Shown piece after piece: positions 53,019 through 60,342 of a DNA stretch of 64,000 nt; positions within the stretch are counted from its first letter, which is position 1; each line of letters opens with the position of its first letter. The DNA is from Spirochaetaceae bacterium (GTDB lineage Bacteria; Spirochaetota; Leptospiria; Leptospirales; Leptonemataceae): NCBI GenBank assembly GCA_002729885.1, contig PBUB01000014.1, positions 124,001-188,000 on the forward strand. The letters run 5' to 3'. The position numbers and the translations under genes were made by a program. The notes under the pieces were generated by a model. The model worked only from the letters and a program-made list of their open reading frames with translations, was not told where the DNA came from and searched no databases.

Positions 53019-53603
53019 CTAGCGGCCGGCGAACCACATCTCGGTGATATCCAGAGAATAATCCAGAAAGGCGTTCATGGTCTTTTCATAGATCGTATTT
53101 CCCAGGGATTCGCCTTGAGCATCCAGGTTCTTTTCTGTTTCATGCGATTCCAGGAGCCTGGGCGAAACGATGGCGCGACCATCGGTAAAGCTGATCATCT
53201 TATTTACCAGGGTCTGCATTTCGATGGCCGGTCGGCGACCGCCACGACCTGTTGAAACCCCTACCATCGCAAACGTTCGATTATGAAAAACATCTTTCAA
53301 ATCTTTATTTCCGATTTGATGAATGGCATTGATGATTTCGCCGCTGGTAATCCAGTTATACTCGGGGACTACAAAAATTACCAGCGAGCTCGCTCGCATG
53401 GAATCGATGAGCTCCTTTTGAAAGCTACTGAGACTGGTCGGATCCAGTGATCCCCTACCCACCAGAGGGATGTCCGCGTTATGAAAATCTATGGGAGAAG
53501 GGCAATTATGCCCTCGTTCAGTGAGATTTTTCGCCAGAGCTCTGGATACTCGTAAAGAATTACTGTCTTTTCGGGGGGAGCCGGAGATGACAGAAATGTG
53601 CAT
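53019..53603 (-). CDS. NADPH-dependent FMN reductase family protein
   Basis: A flavodoxin-like oxidoreductase of 194 aa from the ATG at 53603. The FMN phosphate loop SGSPRKDSNSLRVSRAL is at the N-terminus. The flavin-stacking VVPEYNWITSGEIINAIHQI is in the middle (about 80-99), and the GVSTGRGGRRPAIEM loop follows. A longer frame to 53678 lacks family similarity. Substrates may be flavins, quinones, azo compounds or metal ions. No electron-accepting partner is adjacent. It is divergent from the glycosidase-like gene. Confidence 0.88.
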   Translation of the reverse strand: MHISVISGSPRKDSNSLRVSRALAKNLTERGHNCPSPIDFHNADIPLVGRGSLDPTSLSSFQKELIDSMRASSLVIFVVPEYNWITSGEIINAIHQIGNKDLKDVFHNRTFAMVGVSTGRGGRRPAIEMQTLVNKMISFTDGRAIVSPRLLESHETEKNLDAQGESLGNTIYEKTMNAFLDYSLDITEMWFAGR

Positions 53604-53689
53604 TACTGACGGTTCGTCGGATTTGGGCAGAGGGTCAAGCAGCTTTGAATCGGAATTGACACTAAAAGCGGTCCTCAAATTCCTGCAAC

Positions 53690-55240
53690 GTGGTTATTGT
53701 GCAGAGCATCATTAAGGTCTGGAGCTATATTCTAGACAGACTGGTCCTTTTCTCCCTCAAGCCCCCGGTTCGATCGCTGGCAACCCTGGGTATCCTGTTT
53801 ATCACTGCAGGATCTCTCATACTGGTGCAGCAATGGAAACCCGTAGATTTCAGTCAGTTCAGTGCCCTGAGCCAGTTTGGCCAGTTGCCTGATTTCCTGA
53901 CCGGGAATTCTGAACCTGAAGAGAAGCCAGATCCCCTGGTAGTGCAGTTCCTGGAAGGTTTACCCGAACAGGCCGTAGTGGAAGGCGATAAGATTCTCCA
54001 CCGTTGCGATAGGCCCCTGAGTGCAGCCTATCTGGCCCGTGAGTACTATTCGTTTAGCAGGGTTTTTCATCGAGGGGATCTGGAAGATGCCCTGATTCGT
54101 GAGAATCCGGAAGCCTTTGGAAAGAAATACTGTAAAGAAGGTAGCACGGTCGCCATCCCGGAACCTCTAACCAGCCCGCTACAAAACAGCCCCCTGGGAT
54201 GGGAAAAAGAACGTCCGGTTCGAGCCATCTATTTGCGAGGGGATAATACGGTTCCTGGCCGACTGATGCGCGAAGTTAAGCATCTCAAAGAGTCAGGCGC
54301 CAATGCTATTGTGTTTGATGTTAAGGATATCCTGGGCGTCGTAAACTATGCTTCTAAAGTCCCGGAAGTAGAACAATACCGACGTCATCGACCTCCAATT
54401 CGAGATCTGTCAAAAGTAATCCGCTTTCTTCACGACAACGAAGTCTATGTAATTGCCAGAATGGCTCTGTTTCAGGACCAGAATCTATCTGAAGTCCGAC
54501 CGGACCTTGCAATTAAGGATAGAAACTCAGCGGACGGCATTCTGAAGGTAAAAGGCCGGAATCTGTGGGTGGATGCAGGCAAGGATGAGGTACAGGCGTA
54601 CAACCTGAAGATTGTCCATGAACTGCTAACTACCGGAGTGGACGAGATTCAATTCGACTATGTACGTTATCCAGCGGAAGGCGATCTTTCCGGCGTGCAT
54701 TTCCATAATGTCAAAGATGTACATGATAAGACCGAGAATCTGAAACGATTCCTGGCGGCTGCCTTTACCATGAGTCGAGGCACTGGAGTTCATATTGCCA
54801 TCGATGTATTTGGAGTGGTGGCCTGGGGCGAGGAAGTGGATATTCGCACCACAGGACAGAGGCTAAATGAGCTTTCTCTTTTCGTAGACATAATGTCCCC
54901 TATGCTGTATCCTTCGCATTTTTCCAGAGGCTACGGGGGTTACGACAACCCTGCCGATGAGCCCTATCACTTCTACAAAGAAGGAGTGGAACGGGTACTG
55001 TCCCTTTCTCCCAGAGGCACAGTTGTAAGGCCCTGGCTACAGGCATTTGCCTGGAGGGTTACAAACTACAATGAAGATTATATCATTCAGCAAATTCGGG
55101 GCAATCACTCCGGAGGCGGCGTAGGCTGGATGATGTGGAATGCTGGAAATACCTACGAAATGGTATATCGAGCCATTCGAAACTCTCCGAATCTGGTGCA
55201 TTCAGAGCAGGTAGAAGAAGAGAAAGCCCCTTCACTTTAG
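53690..55240 (+). CDS. Glycoside-hydrolase-like protein (DUF4015), membrane-anchored
   Basis: The 516-aa product has an N-terminal membrane anchor (about 25-47), a linker with a LysM-like segment (about 85-165, REYYSFSRVFHRGDLEDALIR), and a TIM-barrel-like domain (about 180-490) that matches the DUF4015 family: AIYLRGDNTVPG, NAIVFDVKDILGVVNY, VDEIQFDYVRYPAEG, VDIMSPMLYPSHFSRGY and RPWLQAF. The FDYVRYP and MLYPSH motifs carry the likely acidic catalytic residues. The start is a GTG (53690 or 53699). A probable envelope polysaccharide hydrolase whose substrate is unknown. Confidence 0.85.
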   Translation: MVIVQSIIKVWSYILDRLVLFSLKPPVRSLATLGILFITAGSLILVQQWKPVDFSQFSALSQFGQLPDFLTGNSEPEEKPDPLVVQFLEGLPEQAVVEGDKILHRCDRPLSAAYLAREYYSFSRVFHRGDLEDALIRENPEAFGKKYCKEGSTVAIPEPLTSPLQNSPLGWEKERPVRAIYLRGDNTVPGRLMREVKHLKESGANAIVFDVKDILGVVNYASKVPEVEQYRRHRPPIRDLSKVIRFLHDNEVYVIARMALFQDQNLSEVRPDLAIKDRNSADGILKVKGRNLWVDAGKDEVQAYNLKIVHELLTTGVDEIQFDYVRYPAEGDLSGVHFHNVKDVHDKTENLKRFLAAAFTMSRGTGVHIAIDVFGVVAWGEEVDIRTTGQRLNELSLFVDIMSPMLYPSHFSRGYGGYDNPADEPYHFYKEGVERVLSLSPRGTVVRPWLQAFAWRVTNYNEDYIIQQIRGNHSGGGVGWMMWNAGNTYEMVYRAIRNSPNLVHSEQVEEEKAPSL

Positions 55241-55271
55241 TATTTCGTTTACTGCCGCTATCAGCAGAAAT

Positions 55272-55300
55272 GGGCCCGGAGGCAAATCCGGGCCTTTTTT
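55272..55300 (+). terminator. Rho-independent terminator
   Basis: An 8-bp stem GGCCCGGA / TCCGGGCC with a 6-nt loop is followed directly by six T (55295-55300), about 30 bp after the stop of the DUF4015 gene. Confidence 0.92.
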
Positions 55301-55425
55301 CTGTCCAGACTTGCTTGCATGGATGATCTGGATTCATTCAGGCAAAACAACTTTCATTGACAGGAAGGCGGCCCGTAGAAATCCATTTGTGTCCCTTTTT
55401 TTTTGCCCATATAAGGAATAGAAAC

Positions 55426-58155
55426 ATGCAAAAACGCTATATCTCAGAAACTTCCTCCTTTGCGAAGTCCTTCCGCTGCGATCATCTAAACATTCTGATC
55501 GTATGTAGAGGTCCAATTCGAATGGAAGCCATGGAGGTCTTTGAATCCCTGGGTGCAGGCTACGGAATTTTACTTTCTGAAAAAGATTCGGTGACCTATC
55601 CTCATACCCTGGCGCCAGAACTCCGACTTTTGACCGATCCCAATCGAGTGCATCGAATTCCAGACTATACAGGGGCCAACAGGGAAGAGAGACAGGAGCG
55701 AATCGGAGACATCATCGACATTTGCAATACTTACAACTACAGCCACATTTTCGCAGGCTACGGTTTCATGGCAGAGGATGCTGACTTCGTAGAAGCCATC
55801 GAGAATGCAGGCATTGGCTTTATTGGTCCGCGCAGCAACGTTCATCGATTTGCCGGGGCCAAAGACCAGGCCAAGAAGCTTTCGCGCAAGATTGGAGTTA
55901 CTGTTACTCCCGGTCTGGACAATATCACATCCGTGGCTCTTATAGAAAAGGTGGGTGGAAGATCCGGTCTGGAGAAACTCACCAAAGAGCATGGTTTCAC
56001 TGTAGATAGCTCGCTGGATGACGAAGATTACGCAGAAACCATTCTCTACGAAAGTTACAAAAAGGGAGTATCTTTAATCTCCGTAGAGGACCTTCAGAAC
56101 GCCGCGAAAAAAGAAGTAGCGTCCATTCTCAAGGAAAACCCTGGAAAGCGCATTCGACTTAAGTACATCGGCGGTGGTGGCGGTAAAGGCCAGCGAATCG
56201 TCACCGGACCGGACCAGGTTCCGGACGCTGTAATGGAAGTTCTTTCCGAGTCCAAAGCCCTGGGGCCTCTGGACAACAAGAACTTTCTCATAGAGATGAA
56301 CATCGAAAGCACTCGTCACAATGAGATTCAGCTTATTGGTAATGGATCCTGGGCTATTGCTCTGGGTGGGCGCGATTGCTCCTTGCAGATGCATGAGCAA
56401 AAGCTTGTTGAGATATCCATCACAGATGAACTGTTCGCAGAAGAAATCGATAAAGCGAAGAAAGAAGGAAGCGAAAAAATTGCTGCCCGACTGGAAAAGG
56501 ATCGGACCACATTAAAGGAAATGGAAGACCAGGCCGAGCGATTCGCAGAAGCCGTGGGCCTGAACTCTGCATCTACGTTTGAATGTATTGTATCCGATGA
56601 ATCTCACTATTTCATGGAAATGAACACCCGGATTCAGGTGGAGCACCGAGTTACAGAAATGGCTTACAGCCTTCGATTTCGCAATCCAGAAAATAAAGAT
56701 GAATCCTTCGATGTAGAATCCCTGGTAGAGTGCATGGTTCTATGTTCCGCTCATGCCGACAAACTTCCGCGACCGGAACGAGTGCTTCGACATAGCGCAG
56801 GCGGCGAAATCCGACTGAATGCCATGAACGATGCGCTGGCACCCCATGCAGGTAGCCTTATCGAGTCCTGGACTCCTCCTGTAGAGCATGAAATCCGGGA
56901 TGACCAGGGCATTGGAATCCGAAATCCAGATACCAACTCCTTTATTCACTATCACCTGGCCGGCGCGTACGATTCCAACATCGCATTGATCGTAACATAT
57001 GCAGACAGCAGAAAAGCGATGCTTGCCAGACTGGCCGATATTCTGCGTCAGATGGAAATCCGGGGCAATGAGCTCAGTACCAACAAAGAATTCCATTATG
57101 GTATTTTGAACTTCCTTCTGGGAATGCATCCCATGCTCAAGCCGGATACCCGTTTCACGGTACCCTACCTTTCTCTGGTGGGTACTCTGGCCGGGGAAAT
57201 GGAAGGCGTGGATATAGATTATGCTTTCAAGAAGCTTTCCGGATCTCTGGAGGCAGAAGAAGCCCAGGTGCTCTCTGAGAAGCATACACTGATCGTGCGT
57301 CCTTTGAAGATGCTTTTCGACAATCCTCATGTAATGAACGGATGGATCTTTCGCAATCGCGACGTAACCTTTCGCTTTGAGGGCGATAAGATTGCCTGGT
57401 TACAGAACCCTGTGTTTGTGCTGAAGGATCTCTATGATTACGTTCGACTGGAAGGAAGAGAAGCACCTCCTTCCCAGAAGATCTGGGATCATGATGAAAC
57501 CTTGCTGGATACAGCCGTGCAATTCTACGAAGACCTGGCCAGATACACCGGTAAGGATGCCAGATCCAACTTTGCCGAACTGGATCAGCTCATTCGCAAC
57601 GGATCTGGTTTGCCGGATATGGATAAAGACCTCTTTGAAAGATGCAAGGCGGCCCACATTGCCTGGCAGGCAGGTCTGGCACTTCTGGGAATCCCCTTCT
57701 CTCTGGGCAAGAAGGTAGGATGTCTGGATTTCCATCATGATGACGATCTAAAGGTTATATTCCCGGATAAATTCAACGATCCAGATTACCAGAAGACTTC
57801 TATTCGAAATCTGGCTCCTCCACCTGTGGCCAGCGCGGACCTCATTGTTGCAGCCAGCGGGGGTATGTTCTACAGCCGTGAGACTCCTACCAGCGATCCA
57901 TACGTTGGCCCGGGGGACCATTTCGATGCAGGCCAGCCTCTTTACATCATCGAAGTGATGAAAATGTTCAACAAAGTCATGGCCGAATTCTCCGGCACCA
58001 TTACCGAATGCCTGGTGCCAGACGACGGAGTGGTGGTGAAGAAAGGCCAGCCCATCTTTCGCGTAAAGCCAGACGAAGAACGAAAAATCGAAACTCCGGA
58101 AGAGGCAGAAAAAAGGCGAAAGGAGTACACAGACTCCTTGCTCGCTGAACTGTAA
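55426..58155 (+). CDS. Biotin carboxylase with C-terminal biotinyl domain (acyl-CoA carboxylase alpha-like)
   Basis: Proteins of this type carboxylate biotin using ATP and bicarbonate, then carry it to an acyl-CoA carboxyltransferase. From the ATG at 55426 (AAGGAA upstream) it has 909 aa. Visible are AGYGFMAEDADFVEAIENAG near 105, the glycine loop YIGGGGGKGQRIV near 245, the EMNTRIQVEHRVTEM active site near 405-420, and the biotinylation motif EVMKMFNKV near 845. The inserted segment between the N-terminal domain and the glycine loop and the long middle region (about 520-780) are unlike standard AccC or PccA. No carboxyltransferase gene is in the window, so the acyl-CoA substrate is unknown. 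Confidence 0.88.
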   Translation: MQKRYISETSSFAKSFRCDHLNILIVCRGPIRMEAMEVFESLGAGYGILLSEKDSVTYPHTLAPELRLLTDPNRVHRIPDYTGANREERQERIGDIIDICNTYNYSHIFAGYGFMAEDADFVEAIENAGIGFIGPRSNVHRFAGAKDQAKKLSRKIGVTVTPGLDNITSVALIEKVGGRSGLEKLTKEHGFTVDSSLDDEDYAETILYESYKKGVSLISVEDLQNAAKKEVASILKENPGKRIRLKYIGGGGGKGQRIVTGPDQVPDAVMEVLSESKALGPLDNKNFLIEMNIESTRHNEIQLIGNGSWAIALGGRDCSLQMHEQKLVEISITDELFAEEIDKAKKEGSEKIAARLEKDRTTLKEMEDQAERFAEAVGLNSASTFECIVSDESHYFMEMNTRIQVEHRVTEMAYSLRFRNPENKDESFDVESLVECMVLCSAHADKLPRPERVLRHSAGGEIRLNAMNDALAPHAGSLIESWTPPVEHEIRDDQGIGIRNPDTNSFIHYHLAGAYDSNIALIVTYADSRKAMLARLADILRQMEIRGNELSTNKEFHYGILNFLLGMHPMLKPDTRFTVPYLSLVGTLAGEMEGVDIDYAFKKLSGSLEAEEAQVLSEKHTLIVRPLKMLFDNPHVMNGWIFRNRDVTFRFEGDKIAWLQNPVFVLKDLYDYVRLEGREAPPSQKIWDHDETLLDTAVQFYEDLARYTGKDARSNFAELDQLIRNGSGLPDMDKDLFERCKAAHIAWQAGLALLGIPFSLGKKVGCLDFHHDDDLKVIFPDKFNDPDYQKTSIRNLAPPPVASADLIVAASGGMFYSRETPTSDPYVGPGDHFDAGQPLYIIEVMKMFNKVMAEFSGTITECLVPDDGVVVKKGQPIFRVKPDEERKIETPEEAEKRRKEYTDSLLAEL

Positions 58156-58172
58156 TCCATTAGATTCTACCT

Positions 58173-58427
58173 ATGAGCAAGGAAGGCGGACGGCCGGTCT
58201 GTAGCTGCTTTCGGGTGGGGGTTCATGAAATTGGCGAAGCCGTTTCCCGGGGTGCGCGCATTCCTTCCCTGGAAACGGTCCTTCGGCGCACTGGAGCCGG
58301 TGGCCAGTGCGGCGCCTGCCTGGGAGATGTGCATCTAATCTATCTTTCCCGAGTACAGCTAAGAAAAATCCAGGAAAGAAATCAAATCCCATTACCCTTT
58401 CAGGAACTGAACTGGAACCAGGCCTGA
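58173..58427 (+). CDS. BFD-type [2Fe-2S] ferredoxin-like protein
   Basis: The 84-aa product resembles bacterioferritin-associated ferredoxin: CSCFRVGVHEIGEAVSRG (two Cys, about 10-27) and TGAGGQCGACLGDVHLI (two Cys, about 40-56), four ligands for a [2Fe-2S] cluster in a helix-turn-helix-like fold. The C-terminal 25 residues are extra. It starts 17 bp after the biotin carboxylase stop, so it is probably cotranscribed with it, which is unexpected functionally. No bacterioferritin is near. Confidence 0.8.
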   Translation: MSKEGGRPVCSCFRVGVHEIGEAVSRGARIPSLETVLRRTGAGGQCGACLGDVHLIYLSRVQLRKIQERNQIPLPFQELNWNQA

Positions 58428-58558
58428 ATCTGGCACTGACCACTGCAATATACTCCTTCTGAATCACTATCGCCGGTATCCTGCGAACTCCGCAAAGGCC
58501 TGGCGGCGAAAAAATATTGCAGGACAATCCTGTGGCAGGGTGCTACGGTGGAGGTAGA

Positions 58559-58574
58559 TTCCAGCAAGCTGGAA
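58559..58574 (+). promoter_or_regulatory. Perfect 7-2-7 dyad upstream of the DinB-like gene
   Basis: TTCCAGC-AA-GCTGGAA lies 16 bp before the ATG of the DinB-like gene. It could be an operator or leader hairpin. Its distance from any clear promoter cannot be judged. Confidence 0.4.
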
Positions 58575-58590
58575 GACCGAGGATTATTTT

Positions 58591-59067
58591 ATGACGGAAT
58601 CTCTTTTAGATTACGATACCTGGGCCTACAACCGGGTAAAGGATCATACCATTCAACTTAACGAGGAGCAATTCAATCGAGACCTGGGAGACGGAATCGG
58701 TTCCATCAAGGAAAAGCTCAAACATCTGAACTGGGCTGAGGAAATCTGGGCTCGAAGGATTCAAGGAGAAGATCCAGGATCCGATGTCCCTGTGGCGGAC
58801 TCCAGTGAGCCGGGTTCTTTCTTCGAATTCTGGGATTCCAGTCGAAGTAAGAATTTTGCCCGACTGCGAAGCGAACTACAGGCTGAACCAGGCCGAATAG
58901 TCCGATACCAGAACACTCGCGGCGATAGGTTCGAACAGCCTCTGTGGCAGATCGCTCTCCATGTAGTAAATCACGGCACATTCCATCGAGGTCAGCTTTC
59001 CAGTATGCATCGTCGACTCACCGGAAACCCTATGCCGCTGGATATGATCCTGTATCATAGAAGCTAG
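58591..59067 (+). CDS. DinB-superfamily four-helix protein
   Basis: A 158-aa protein of the DinB/YfiT superfamily, unrelated to DNA polymerase IV. These are metal-binding four-helix bundles, some of which act as thiol-dependent transferases. Visible are the first helix motif LLDYDTWAYNRV, the helix-2 LKHLNWAEEIW with one His, and the metal motif LWQIALHVVNHGTFHRGQL with two more His. So all three metal-binding His are present. GAGG precedes the ATG at about 8 nt. The cofactor thiol is unknown. Confidence 0.85.
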   Translation: MTESLLDYDTWAYNRVKDHTIQLNEEQFNRDLGDGIGSIKEKLKHLNWAEEIWARRIQGEDPGSDVPVADSSEPGSFFEFWDSSRSKNFARLRSELQAEPGRIVRYQNTRGDRFEQPLWQIALHVVNHGTFHRGQLSSMHRRLTGNPMPLDMILYHRS

Positions 59068-59157
59068 GGCAAGAGCACAACTTACCTGGCATGATTTCGT
59101 ATCGGGTCCTGGCCTCCGGTGCTGTGTGCTGCCTGACAGGAGCGCCCGAATGTAACT

Positions 59158-59191
59158 GACCTCCGGTATATACGAAACTGTACCGGAGGTC
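59158..59191 (+). promoter_or_regulatory. 11-bp hairpin burying the Shine-Dalgarno site of the DUF427 gene
   Basis: GACCTCCGGTA (59158-59168) and TACCGGAGGTC (59181-59191) form a perfect 11-bp stem with a 12-nt loop. The 3' arm contains GGAGGT, the Shine-Dalgarno sequence, four bases before the ATG at 59195. There is no long T-run. Such a structure could limit translation until it melts or is bound. Confidence 0.65.
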
Positions 59192-59194
59192 TTT

Positions 59195-59590
59195 ATGTCA
59201 GGAGAACACTACGCAAACATTCGCAAGGTGGAAGGACCATTCAAGGTAGAGTACGGAGACCAGGTGCTGGCAGAGTCCAATTACGCTATGGAGCTTCAGG
59301 AGTATCATCCATCCTATGAGTTCCAGCCAGTGTACTATATTCCAGAAGGCTCGATAAATATGCAGTTGTTTCGCCCCAACCAGCATCAGACCAGTTGCCC
59401 CATAAAAGGAAAGGCAGCCTATGTGGATCTGGATAGCGGCTCGAATAAAGCGGAAGATATTGCCTGGACCTATCCCAGTCCCCTGGAAGGGGCCACCGAA
59501 CTCAAAGGAACCTATGCCTTTGATGTTTCAAAAGGAGCTCGTGTACTGCGAGCAGGGGAACCGGTAAAGTCGGGAATCCGCAAAAAATGA
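59195..59590 (+). CDS. DUF427 family protein
   Basis: The 131-aa product fits DUF427: VEYGDQVLAESNYAMELQEYHPSYEFQPVYYIPEGSI, the region HQTSCPIKGKAAYVDL and the ending IAWTYPSPLEGATELKGTYAFD. DUF427 proteins are small beta-rich proteins of unknown biochemical function, often in stress or nitrogen-related settings. The start is unambiguous because GGAGGT lies four bases upstream of it, inside a strong hairpin. It stands between the DinB-like and DUF3592 genes on the same strand, separated by 128 and 95 bp. Confidence 0.85.
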   Translation: MSGEHYANIRKVEGPFKVEYGDQVLAESNYAMELQEYHPSYEFQPVYYIPEGSINMQLFRPNQHQTSCPIKGKAAYVDLDSGSNKAEDIAWTYPSPLEGATELKGTYAFDVSKGARVLRAGEPVKSGIRKK

Positions 59591-59685
59591 TTCCTTTCGC
59601 ACCAGACCTCTGTAACCCTTAGCATCTCTGAGCTTTCTCTGCCCCTAAAGTCCTCTGGACCTTTGAAGAGTAGCCAGAGGAGAAT

Positions 59686-60207
59686 TTGAGCCTCTGGAGA
59701 GATTCATTGGAAACCGCAGAAGGAAAACCCAATACCGCCATGCCCCGATGGCCATACATATTGCTGGTGGTGCCACCACTGCTGTTTCTCCTGGGGTATT
59801 TTCTTCATCGCTCAGAGGCACAGGTGCTGGATCGGATGCAGGCCGCACCGGCCACGGTGGAAAAATCCGAAGTATATTCCAGCGGCCATGGAGAGAGCAC
59901 AACCTATCACCTAGATCTTGAATACGAATACTCTGTGGCCGACCGAAGATACATTGGTCGCAAAATCGGTATGGCCAATATCATGTATGACTCAAAAGAA
60001 AAAGCTATGGAGATCTTGAAGCAGTATCCCGTGGGCAAGGAGATTCAGATCTTTTACGATCCAGAGGAACCGGAACTGGCGGTCATTACCAGGGAGGAAC
60101 CTGGTAATGGATTGATGACTATGACTCTGGCAGGCCTGCTACTGGTGATTCTATGGCCGGTGGCTTTTATCGTTCTGCGATATGCCAGAAAACGCATCTC
60201 CGGCTAA
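59686..60207 (+). CDS. DUF3592 membrane protein
   Basis: The 173-aa product has two membrane segments (about 24-42 and 144-166) flanking a beta-rich extracytoplasmic domain containing TYHLDLEYEYSVADRRYIGRKIG and the DUF3592-type IQIFYDPEEPELAVI. It starts at a TTG with GGAG six bases upstream; no ATG lies in frame before the first membrane segment apart from MPRWP (residue 19). Its function is unknown. It converges on the SpoIIE phosphatase gene. Confidence 0.78.
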   Translation: MSLWRDSLETAEGKPNTAMPRWPYILLVVPPLLFLLGYFLHRSEAQVLDRMQAAPATVEKSEVYSSGHGESTTYHLDLEYEYSVADRRYIGRKIGMANIMYDSKEKAMEILKQYPVGKEIQIFYDPEEPELAVITREEPGNGLMTMTLAGLLLVILWPVAFIVLRYARKRISG

Positions 60208-60342
60208 CCCTGATTCAGAAACTACGCAGCAACGTCAGAGTCTTCAGCGGCCCAATGGCTTGCTTGCCGGGCTGGAGCCAAATACCGGGCTATGGCACTG
60301 CCTTCGTGCCAGCGGGGCTTACACTTCGCCTGCTTTCGCCTG

